Shown: positions 14,138 through 20,521 of the stretch, one piece after another
Numbering within the stretch: position 1 is the stretch's first letter
Layout: every line of letters starts with the position of its first letter
Source of the DNA: a virus
IMG/VR virus record: IMGVR_UViG_3300045131_003011
Coordinates: 1 to 24,607 of that record
Length of the DNA: 24,607 bases
Direction: 5' to 3' (one strand)
Notes under the pieces: model-generated
What the model was told of the DNA's origin: nothing
Database searches by the model: none
What the model saw: the letters and a program-made list of their open reading frames with translations, nothing else
Translations under genes and position numbers: made by a program

Positions 14138-15522
14138 ATTATTTTTCTGACAATTGAATCGATTATATTTGTTGTTGACAATCCATCGACAAATGGAGCA
14201 AAAACAACCTTTCCAGCATAATCTCTGCCAACTACTTCCTTGTCAATATAATCATGACCTTTTACCAAAACCTCTGGATTTAAATGTTTGATAATTTCAA
14301 TTGGTGTGTCTTCTTCAAAACAAGCGACATAATCAACACACTCTAACGCAGCGAGCATTTGCATTCGATGTTGAATTTTATTCACAGGGCGACCCGGCTT
14401 TAACTTCCCAACCGACTCATCACTATTGACAGCAACAAGAAGTTTATCACCTTGCTTTTTAGCAAATTCTAAACTCTCTATATGCCCTGCATGTAAAATA
14501 TCAAAACATCCATTTGTAACGACCAACTTAAAATCTCTTTTTTTAAATCTTTTGTAATCAACAATTTTGGAAGAACTTCCAATAACTGTTTTTTTAATTG
14601 TGTCGATATCTAATGGCTTGTTGTGTTTTTCTGTGACATAAATTAAACCCATAGAAAATGCGAATTCAGCAGCTTCTTCAAGTGGTATGTTGTTGCCCAA
14701 GCATAATCCCAAAAATGCAATAAAACAGTCTCCTGCACCAATAACACTATTGGCTTGTTTGTCTGATTTTGGATTCTTATATTCAAAGTAATTTTCATTA
14801 AATCCAAAAAACCCACTTCCTTCCGAAGTTATAATTACAGACTTACAATTAGTTTGTTTTATTATTGAATCAATTTGCTTAGGCTTTTCTTTTTCATTGG
14901 TAATCGCACAAGCTTCTTGTGTATTTGGTTTTATGAGTGTGCATCCTTTCCACTTTGTAATATCTTTTTTTGGATCAACAATCCTTATGGAGCATGGATG
15001 TTTTTCTGCCAAAGAAGAAACAATTGAATTGGCGAATAATCCTTTGTCGTAATCAGAAAATATCAAAACATCAAAATCTTTTGACATGATTTTTTTGCAA
15101 AGATTTTCAGAAGCCTCCTGCAATTCATCTTTGTTCATGCCATAATTATTTTTCTCGACATCCCAACGATATGTCGGAAAATCCGAACTATAAAATCTTT
15201 TTTTTCTTGGAACCAAATAAGGACTTATACTCACCGATAATGATGTATCAATTTTATTTTTTTGTAAAATTTCATTCGCAGAATCATCTAAGAAAGAACA
15301 TAGAAATGTATTTTTATTTATATTTTTAAGCTGATATGCAACATTAGCGGCTCCGCCCGGAAGAATTGCACTTGGCATGCATTCCTCTGAATGCATTACT
15401 GGAATTGGAAATTCTGGAGATATTTTTCGAACATTTACATTGAAATATTCGTCCAACATAGAATCTCCAACGATTCCAATTTTTAAATTGCTAGAATTAA
15501 TTGATTCTATAATATTCTTCAT
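14134..15522 (-). CDS. hldE: HldE-like bifunctional sugar kinase / nucleotidyltransferase
   Basis: 462 residues, the size of E. coli HldE (477), which makes D-glycero-D-manno-heptose 1-phosphate and then ADP-heptose for lipopolysaccharide. The kinase half (RfaE1, PfkB fold) has GDSMLDEYF at 20-27, PGGAANVA at 55-62 and the catalytic GAGDCF at 262-267. The nucleotidyltransferase half (RfaE2) has NGCFDILHAGH at 337-347 and the ending FVDGLSTTNII. ATG at 15522 is chosen because its 18-residue lead-in to IVGD matches the family; a TTG at 15567 would add 15 residues. It may modify host heptose metabolism or make a phage sugar nucleotide; both are inference. Substrate specificity cannot be read from the sequence. 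Confidence 0.9.
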   Translation of the reverse strand: MKNIIESINSSNLKIGIVGDSMLDEYFNVNVRKISPEFPIPVMHSEECMPSAILPGGAANVAYQLKNINKNTFLCSFLDDSANEILQKNKIDTSLSVSISPYLVPRKKRFYSSDFPTYRWDVEKNNYGMNKDELQEASENLCKKIMSKDFDVLIFSDYDKGLFANSIVSSLAEKHPCSIRIVDPKKDITKWKGCTLIKPNTQEACAITNEKEKPKQIDSIIKQTNCKSVIITSEGSGFFGFNENYFEYKNPKSDKQANSVIGAGDCFIAFLGLCLGNNIPLEEAAEFAFSMGLIYVTEKHNKPLDIDTIKKTVIGSSSKIVDYKRFKKRDFKLVVTNGCFDILHAGHIESLEFAKKQGDKLLVAVNSDESVGKLKPGRPVNKIQHRMQMLAALECVDYVACFEEDTPIEIIKHLNPEVLVKGHDYIDKEVVGRDYAGKVVFAPFVDGLSTTNIIDSIVRKII

Positions 15523-15568
15523 ATGTGCAGCCCAATAATAGATGTTGCTATTATTTGAGTTACACAAT

Positions 15569-16453
15569 TTATTTTTCTATATTTTTAACAGACAAGCCAA
15601 GCATTGCAGCTTTAGTTTTCCACTCTTCCTGTTCCCTTTTATTATCTGTTTTTAAAGAATTCACAGATATTCCTCCCAAGGATGAGACCATTGCATCTAC
15701 TTCCAATTTGGTCAATCTAATCGCTCCACGATGCTCATGATAGTCCTCCCAAGCTTCAACAGCCCAAGGAACAATAGGTTTGATAAGTTCTAGCATAGCA
15801 TTTGCAAACACTCTAATCTCCCATTGGGCATGAGCATCGCAACGCAAGGCTAAAAAATGCAAAAGATTATGCAGATCCACTTTCCAATACCACTCTGTAT
15901 ACAAATTGACTGGTAGGAGCATTCTGGCTTGTTCTCTAGCCACACCATTTTGAATTGCTTTTTCGTATTCCTCATATGATTGATTGCAGATAAAATCTAT
16001 TTTTTCAATGAAGTTAGAAGCATCAACTTCATTTATTGATTCGCCACTTCCTTGTTTATTTACTGATGATTGTTGCCTCACATTTTCAATTTCTGGCTTA
16101 TAAAATTCATCCTTCATCATTGAATATCTTCCACTGTATTCATTAATGTTAGCGGTTCTATGCCTTACCATTTGTCTGGCTATGAATATGGGCATTTTCA
16201 CATTGAATTTTATTTCAATCATTTCGAATGGGGTTGTGTGCTTCTGACGAAGCAGGTAACGAATCAATCCTCTATCTTCATTAATGGTCTTAGTTCCATC
16301 TCCATAAGAAACTCTAGCAGCTTGAACTATTGCATAATCTGCGGTCTTCCTGTCATCTGGAACAAGTCTTGGCATAACATCAAGAATCGTCACATGACCC
16401 TTGTCCAAGCATTTAATTGTTTTTTCTGAAACATTTGTCAAAACATCATGCAT
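15569..16453 (-). CDS. thyX: Flavin-dependent thymidylate synthase ThyX
   Basis: 294 residues. It makes dTMP from dUMP with FAD and methylenetetrahydrofolate. The signature RHR-x7-S motif is at 97-109 (RHRTANINEYSGR). ARVSY (46-50) and HTTPFEMIEIKF (72-83) lie in the conserved N-terminal region, and the REQARMLLPVNLYTEWYW segment precedes the substrate-binding LHNLLHFLALR. An Asn/Ser-rich loop (about 120-145) is inserted. ATG at 16453 with GGAG 8 bases upstream. Phages often carry thyX for nucleotide supply; the dNMP kinase at 18744 belongs to the same pathway. Confidence 0.96.
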   Translation of the reverse strand: MHDVLTNVSEKTIKCLDKGHVTILDVMPRLVPDDRKTADYAIVQAARVSYGDGTKTINEDRGLIRYLLRQKHTTPFEMIEIKFNVKMPIFIARQMVRHRTANINEYSGRYSMMKDEFYKPEIENVRQQSSVNKQGSGESINEVDASNFIEKIDFICNQSYEEYEKAIQNGVAREQARMLLPVNLYTEWYWKVDLHNLLHFLALRCDAHAQWEIRVFANAMLELIKPIVPWAVEAWEDYHEHRGAIRLTKLEVDAMVSSLGGISVNSLKTDNKREQEEWKTKAAMLGLSVKNIEK

Positions 16454-16495
16454 GAGATAACTCCAAAATAGTTAAATCTTATTCTATGAGTTATA

Positions 16496-16524
16496 TTATA
16501 GAAAAAATAAAGGGAAATGAGAAT
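16496..16524 (-). promoter_or_regulatory. Sigma70-like promoter before thyX
   Basis: On the minus strand an exact TATAAT (16496-16501) is preceded by 17 bases and TTCTCA (16519-16524, four of six matching TTGACA). It lies in the 129-base gap (16454-16582) upstream of thyX and gives a leader of about 35 bases. Apart from a doubtful 16-codon frame, nothing else is visible in this gap. Confidence 0.6.
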
Positions 16525-16582
16525 AGCAATTAGAACCAACCTATGTCTCCCATGACAACATCTGGCAGATTAGGAAACATTT

Positions 16583-16783
16583 TTAAAATTTTACTTTTTT
16601 TCTTTTTTTTTTCTCAAGATCATCAACAGTTATCAAACTTGGTGATTTTCTAGTCACTGTTCCAATGCCAATAGGTCTTGCATAAACAGCCACATCACCA
16701 GTCGATGTCATTCCGCCACCCGCAGCTGGTGCTGCTGCTGTTGCGACTTCATTTTGTTTCAACCATTCTTTGAACGATATCAT
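16583..16783 (-). CDS. Small protein with a CTS-like N-terminus
   Basis: 66 residues: MISFKEWLKQNEVATAAAP, then an Ala/Gly-rich linker, a short beta-like part (GDVAVYARPIGIGTVTRK), and a very basic tail KKKRKKVKF. The N-terminus closely matches that of the gene at 13892. ATG 16783 overlaps the upstream stop as ATGA and has GGGAGG upstream, which settles the start against a longer frame from 16852. A basic tail would suit a DNA-associated internal head protein, but this is inferred. Confidence 0.72.
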   Translation of the reverse strand: MISFKEWLKQNEVATAAAPAAGGGMTSTGDVAVYARPIGIGTVTRKSPSLITVDDLEKKKRKKVKF

Positions 16784-17256
16784 GTTATCCCTCCCATACC
16801 TGCATCTGGAGGCATACCACCTGCATCTGCTGGTGGTGGTGCAGGAACCCATGCGGTTGTCAAAAATTTTACAAGTTCGTCACGACTTAAATAATATTTA
16901 TTTTTATCTGGTGTAGCCCTATTAAGGCTTCCATTTTTAAGAAAACTTCTCGTTCTCTTGTCTGGCTTTAAACGAATATATGCTCCATTTTTAGAAATTG
17001 ATTCTGGATCGATTTCCCAAGAAGATGCTTTGTATGACATTTCATAATTTGGCTTGCCCATCATAAAATGAGTTGCAACCCAAGGCTCTGAAGTCAAAAG
17101 TGAAGATAAATCTTTCCATTTAATTCCAAACTCATCTTCGAGTGTATCAATATAATCATTTCCAACTGGCGTAGATTCACTGCCTTCATCTTCTGATTTT
17201 TTCTCAGGAGAAGGGTCCATTTCTTCAATATATTTTTTGAATCCTGCGAAGCTCAT
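16780..17256 (-). CDS. Unknown protein with a CTS-like N-terminus
   Basis: 158 residues. It starts MSFAGFKKYIEEMDPS with an IEE site, followed by an acidic, probably disordered stretch (17-33), a folded centre (YIDTLEDEFGIKWKDLSSLL; YEMSYKASSWEIDPES), and a Pro/Ala/Gly/Met-rich C-terminus. Not recognised as a known family. It is the first gene of the pair with 16783 and has no clear ribosome-binding site. The 89-base divergent gap upstream (17257-17345) contains TTGTTT and TATTAT on this strand at about 19-base spacing, a weak promoter candidate. Confidence 0.68.
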   Translation of the reverse strand: MSFAGFKKYIEEMDPSPEKKSEDEGSESTPVGNDYIDTLEDEFGIKWKDLSSLLTSEPWVATHFMMGKPNYEMSYKASSWEIDPESISKNGAYIRLKPDKRTRSFLKNGSLNRATPDKNKYYLSRDELVKFLTTAWVPAPPPADAGGMPPDAGMGGIT

Positions 17257-17345
17257 ATTTCTATATATAATATTACCCGCTAACTTATGAAAAACAATTA
17301 ATTAAAATAAACTATTGTACTGTTCCATAATAATTTTGTTTTAGG

Positions 17346-17717
17346 ATGGCGTGGATATATAAATATATGATGAACGATATAGAAAATTTTAAAAACACCA
17401 TGGCAACTTGGGATACATATCTTCTTAAGGAAGATAAGATTCAAAATTTTTTTGATGAAAATGAATTAATTTTCTTTTTTCAAAAAGGTGACAATATCTA
17501 TGGAGCAAACGAAGATGGCAGATTGACATTTGCCACAATGAATGACAAAAAAGAAGATAAAAGAGTTCGAGACGAAATTAGAGTCCTTGCAATAAATATC
17601 GTTAAAAGTATCAATGACGAAAAATCAGAATCAATGTTCAATATGAAAGAAATGAAAAAAATTAAAATTTTAGACAGAGATGAAGCAGAAAAAATTCTGC
17701 ACAAAAAAATTAAATGA
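17346..17717 (+). CDS. Unknown charged protein
   Basis: Up to 123 residues, rich in Lys, Asp, Glu, Asn and Phe, probably helical at the C-terminus (MFNMKEMKKIKILDRDEAEKI). Family not recognised. The start is uncertain: ATG 17346 has no spaced ribosome-binding site, and ATG 17367 or 17370 (leaving MNDIENFKNTM) is equally possible. Its stop overlaps the start of the nuclease gene as ATGA, so the two are coupled. Confidence 0.65.
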   Translation: MAWIYKYMMNDIENFKNTMATWDTYLLKEDKIQNFFDENELIFFFQKGDNIYGANEDGRLTFATMNDKKEDKRVRDEIRVLAINIVKSINDEKSESMFNMKEMKKIKILDRDEAEKILHKKIK

Positions 17718-18385
17718 CATTGCCATTTCAAAAAAATAATCATGTTCGCAAATATCAATGTTTCGTATGTGGCAGAGCCTATTACGAATATGACGAGTAT
17801 AGCAAACACATAAAGGATACTCACGAACTTGGTCGTGATTATGTTGTATGCCCACTACAAAGATGTGGTTGTCCAGTCAGAGATCTAAGGCTACATTTTA
17901 AATCAAAGCATCCGCATGAAAAAGATATTCCAAAGATAGGACAAATGCGAGCAACAATCTGGAAAGATATTGATAAAAAAAGTGGAAAATTAAAGCAGCA
18001 AAAGCCAAAATTTCGTGAAGGTTATTTCATGTCAGGAAAAAATAGAAAAGAAATGCATTATCGAAGTGGCTACGAAGTAGAAGTATATGAACAATTAGAA
18101 TATTTGCCAGAAGTTATAAAATACGATGTTGAACCATTCAAAGTTGATTATATTTTTGAAGGAGAAAAGCACGAATACAATCCGGATCTTAGTATTTACT
18201 TTATGGATGGACATGTAGAAATATGGGAAATAAAGCCAGCCAATCAAACGCAATTGCCAAAAAATCACGCTAAGTGGGCTGCATGTCAACATCACTGCCA
18301 AGCAAGAGGTTGGCAGTTTGTAGTTATGACGGAAGTTGGTATAGGAAAACTTAAAAGAAGAGTTGATGAGATAACAAAGTCTTAA
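17714..18385 (+). CDS. Zinc-finger plus PD-(D/E)XK nuclease, T4 gp4 head-completion / TnsA-N-like
   Basis: 223 residues. The N-terminus has a C2H2 finger (Cys16, Cys19, His32, His37) and a second Cys/His cluster (Cys46, Cys51, Cys53, His61, His66). The C-terminal half has the core of a TnsA-type or T4 gp4-type nuclease: RSGYEVEVYEQLE (118-129), NPDLS with Asp158, and EIK at 172-174, the PD...ExK catalytic triad, followed by the conserved KWAACQHHCQARGWQF. T4 gp4 is a head-completion protein thought to process DNA ends after packaging. I infer the same here; a homing-like nuclease is the alternative. Start ATG 17714 overlaps the upstream stop. Confidence 0.82.
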   Translation: MTLPFQKNNHVRKYQCFVCGRAYYEYDEYSKHIKDTHELGRDYVVCPLQRCGCPVRDLRLHFKSKHPHEKDIPKIGQMRATIWKDIDKKSGKLKQQKPKFREGYFMSGKNRKEMHYRSGYEVEVYEQLEYLPEVIKYDVEPFKVDYIFEGEKHEYNPDLSIYFMDGHVEIWEIKPANQTQLPKNHAKWAACQHHCQARGWQFVVMTEVGIGKLKRRVDEITKS

Positions 18386-18388
18386 AAT

Positions 18389-18757
18389 CTAATCTCCTTT
18401 TTCCAATCTAATCGAATCACTATCCTCATGATGCGTAGAAAATTCTATAATTTTAGCTCCATTTTCTCCAGCTATCATTTGATGTCTTAATCCAGTAGGA
18501 ATATGAAAAGACATTCCTGCTTTTAAAATAATTGATTTTAATTCTTCTCCACCCCATCCATATAACATCTCTATATCATTTTCTAAAATAAATAAAACCT
18601 CATCCTTTATAGCATGATAATGGATAGAACATTTCTTTTTTGGATTAAAAAAAAGAATCTTACCACAATATTTTTCGTTATTACATATCCATTGTTCATG
18701 TCCCCAACCCTTTGGAACAATAATATTTGGATGTAATGTATAATTAGTTACTGACAT
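18389..18757 (-). CDS. Cupin (sugar isomerase-type) protein
   Basis: 122 residues forming one cupin barrel. KYCGKILFFNPKKKCSIHYH with His46 and His48, Glu53 and, about 40 residues later, His92 give the usual metal-binding set (H-x-H-x(n)-E ... H). GWGHEQW near the start resembles the cupin domain of mannose-6-phosphate isomerase/GDP-mannose pyrophosphorylase type II proteins. The substrate is not known. ATG 18757 with GAGAGG overlaps the end of the kinase gene by 14 bases; a TTG at 18772 is less likely. Likely linked to the sugar genes nearby. Confidence 0.78.
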   Translation of the reverse strand: MSVTNYTLHPNIIVPKGWGHEQWICNNEKYCGKILFFNPKKKCSIHYHAIKDEVLFILENDIEMLYGWGGEELKSIILKAGMSFHIPTGLRHQMIAGENGAKIIEFSTHHEDSDSIRLEKGD

Positions 18758-19376
18758 TGTACGCCCTCTCAATAAAAGGAATTAATTGGTCTCTAATTTT
18801 GTAATGAAGATCGACTATTTCTTTGTCATTTATAAGAAAATAATCATAAAGTTCGCTTCCCTCTGGTGCATTTGGATCATTATGCATGATTTCGCCTTCT
18901 TTTTGAGTTTTTAAACACCATTCAATGATTGGTTTTATTTGAGATTCTGAAGGATTGGTATCATTATTGAAATAATTAGGACGATACATGATAACATTGA
19001 TACCTTCTCGACCACGAATGTTTTTTGCCTCATTGATATATCGACAATCAGAAACAATAAGTTGCTTGCCATTATCTCTTAAGGCTATATCAATCCATAT
19101 ATCGCTTACAATTTGACGAAATCCATCACCAACGAATTGTAACGCCTTGCGGATATTCATTTTCATTCCGGGAGGTGCATCATCAATTCTTTTCCATTTT
19201 TCTAGAAAATCTCTATCGACATTGAACGCCCTGCAAAATGTGTCTTTTACAGCGTTTGCAAATGCTCCTCTTTCCCATGTTCCTGTAGTTTGAACACGGT
19301 TAAGTTCGATAGCCAAATAATCGGCTGCAGTATCTTTTCCCATAGCTAATTGCGATGCAAAACCAATAATTTTCAT
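18744..19376 (-). CDS. Deoxynucleoside monophosphate kinase (T4 gp1-like)
   Basis: 210 residues. The P-loop region GFASQLAMGKDTAADYL (Gly13, Lys14, Asp15, Thr16) has the G-K-D-T form seen in phage dNMP kinases; in T4 gp1 it reads GKDT as well. FVGDGFRQIVSDIWIDIAL and VSDCRYINEAKNI match the family centre and substrate-binding part. It phosphorylates dNMPs (in T4, dGMP, dTMP and hydroxymethyl-dCMP) for phage DNA synthesis. ATG 19376 with GAGG 8 bases upstream and a good promoter before it; the cupin follows in an overlapping frame. Confidence 0.88.
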   Translation of the reverse strand: MKIIGFASQLAMGKDTAADYLAIELNRVQTTGTWERGAFANAVKDTFCRAFNVDRDFLEKWKRIDDAPPGMKMNIRKALQFVGDGFRQIVSDIWIDIALRDNGKQLIVSDCRYINEAKNIRGREGINVIMYRPNYFNNDTNPSESQIKPIIEWCLKTQKEGEIMHNDPNAPEGSELYDYFLINDKEIVDLHYKIRDQLIPFIERAYNVSN

Positions 19377-19400
19377 AATGAAATCCTCGTTGTTTTAGTA

Positions 19401-19429
19401 ATCATAAATCATTTATAAATTTTTATCAA
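19401..19429 (-). promoter_or_regulatory. Sigma70-like promoter for the dNMP kinase and cupin
   Basis: Minus strand TTGATA (19424-19429), exactly 17 bases, then TATGAT (19401-19406): five of six matches in each hexamer. It lies in the 98-base divergent gap (19377-19474) and gives a leader of about 18 bases with GAGG before ATG 19376. The same gap has TATAAT on the plus strand at 19464-19469, which would give an almost leaderless transcript for the divergent gene. Confidence 0.7.
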
Positions 19430-19474
19430 CAGCCAAGTCTGTTTTTTATAACCAATTGTCACTTATAATTTCTT

Positions 19475-19747
19475 ATGATACCTATGAAAAAAATAGAACC
19501 AATATGTAAAAATTGTTTGCTTTACAATCATGAAAAAAAAGAATGTAAAGTTGCAGTTCTAATTGATGGCACTGAACATCATCTGCCAGTAGATAAAAAT
19601 GATAGATGTCATATGGATGAACTTGGGATTGAAGTTCAGCAAGTCAGATGGTGGACAGAAGATAAGGAGGGCAATCCAACAAAAGAAAACGGCATTGTTA
19701 AGATTGAATATCCACAGAATTTCTTCGGAAAACAAGAGAATCAATAA
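19475..19747 (+). CDS. Small Cys-containing protein, likely zinc-binding
   Basis: 90 residues from ATG 19475; an in-frame ATG at 19484 is an equal choice, and neither has a visible ribosome-binding site. The N-terminal part has CKNCLLYNHEKKECK and RCHMDELG, giving four Cys and several His that could bind one zinc. The middle has QQVRWWTEDKEGNP. No family recognised. It ends three bases before the Cys-rich gene and probably forms one transcript with it. Confidence 0.65.
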   Translation: MIPMKKIEPICKNCLLYNHEKKECKVAVLIDGTEHHLPVDKNDRCHMDELGIEVQQVRWWTEDKEGNPTKENGIVKIEYPQNFFGKQENQ

Positions 19748-19750
19748 GTA

Positions 19751-20521
19751 ATGGCTTGTGAAGGTCCTTTTAAAAATGGTATTGCAGGAGATCCAGTCTG
19801 TGGTTGCTCATGCTCAGATTCTAAATGTTGTCCACCACCATGCTGCACTAGTGTTAGTCTTTTTTTTGAAATAGGACCAGCTTATGACGAAGTAGATTAT
19901 CCCGAAGGATGTAAATGCGAAGATCCAACTCCGCCAGAAGAACCGGCACCATTACTAAGAGAATTATTTGAAAAAGAAAATTGGGAAACTATAAACATTG
20001 GATCTCATCTCATACCTTTTCCAAAATTTAAAAAAAAATCAAATAAAAATTCAGATAATTATGTTTTTGCTCTTGGGGGAAGCTGTTCAGTGCCATGCGA
20101 AGTGGTAGAAATTCAATTAACTGTTGATAGCTGTTGCATAGAAATAGTAGATGGAACAGAAGGGCAAACAAACTTTGATCCAGATGTGTCGTTAAGAATG
20201 GTTGGTGATGGCTTTGTATTTGCCACAAAAATCGATGGTGATTGCGAATTCGATCTAGTAATAAATGGCACAACAATAACAGAAGAAGAAGATAGCGTAT
20301 TTGTTGCCGATGGAGATCCAATTGTTGTTTCACTTGAGCCAACAGGAATAAATGCAGATTGTTGCACACCCTGCTGGATTGACACTCAATGCACACCAAA
20401 GAGCCTTCTTGCTGCAAAGGTATTCTTTAGAGCTAGATCTGTGAAAAAAGGTGCAAAGGGCTATTTAAACATAGCAAAGCTAATGGAAAGAGTAAACAGG
20501 TTAAAGCGCAGAAAGTCTTAA
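19751..20521 (+). CDS. Unknown Cys-rich protein with beta-sheet domain and basic tail
   Basis: 256 residues. Residues 17-32 are extremely Cys-rich (CGCSCSDSKCCPPPCC), followed by a Pro/Glu-rich linker. A probable beta-rich domain with further Cys pairs (SCSVPC, DSCCIEIVDG, DCCTPCW) comes next, and the C-terminus is basic (MERVNRLKRRKS). No signal peptide seen. It may be a virion surface or tail component by analogy with other Cys-rich phage proteins, but I do not recognise it. It starts at ATG directly after a TAAGTAATG junction and its last 21 bases overlap the convergent helicase gene. Confidence 0.68.
   Translation: MACEGPFKNGIAGDPVCGCSCSDSKCCPPPCCTSVSLFFEIGPAYDEVDYPEGCKCEDPTPPEEPAPLLRELFEKENWETINIGSHLIPFPKFKKKSNKNSDNYVFALGGSCSVPCEVVEIQLTVDSCCIEIVDGTEGQTNFDPDVSLRMVGDGFVFATKIDGDCEFDLVINGTTITEEEDSVFVADGDPIVVSLEPTGINADCCTPCWIDTQCTPKSLLAAKVFFRARSVKKGAKGYLNIAKLMERVNRLKRRKS

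Noticed and set aside
16531-16581. 16-codon minus-strand frame (MFPNLPDVVMGDIGWF) after the 66-residue gene
   Set aside because: It starts one base after a stop but has no ribosome-binding site and is too short to support.
17358-17365. Exact T4 late promoter sequence TATAAATA
   Set aside because: It lies inside the start region of a gene, and the same octamer occurs inside other coding regions of this AT-rich sequence, so chance is likely.
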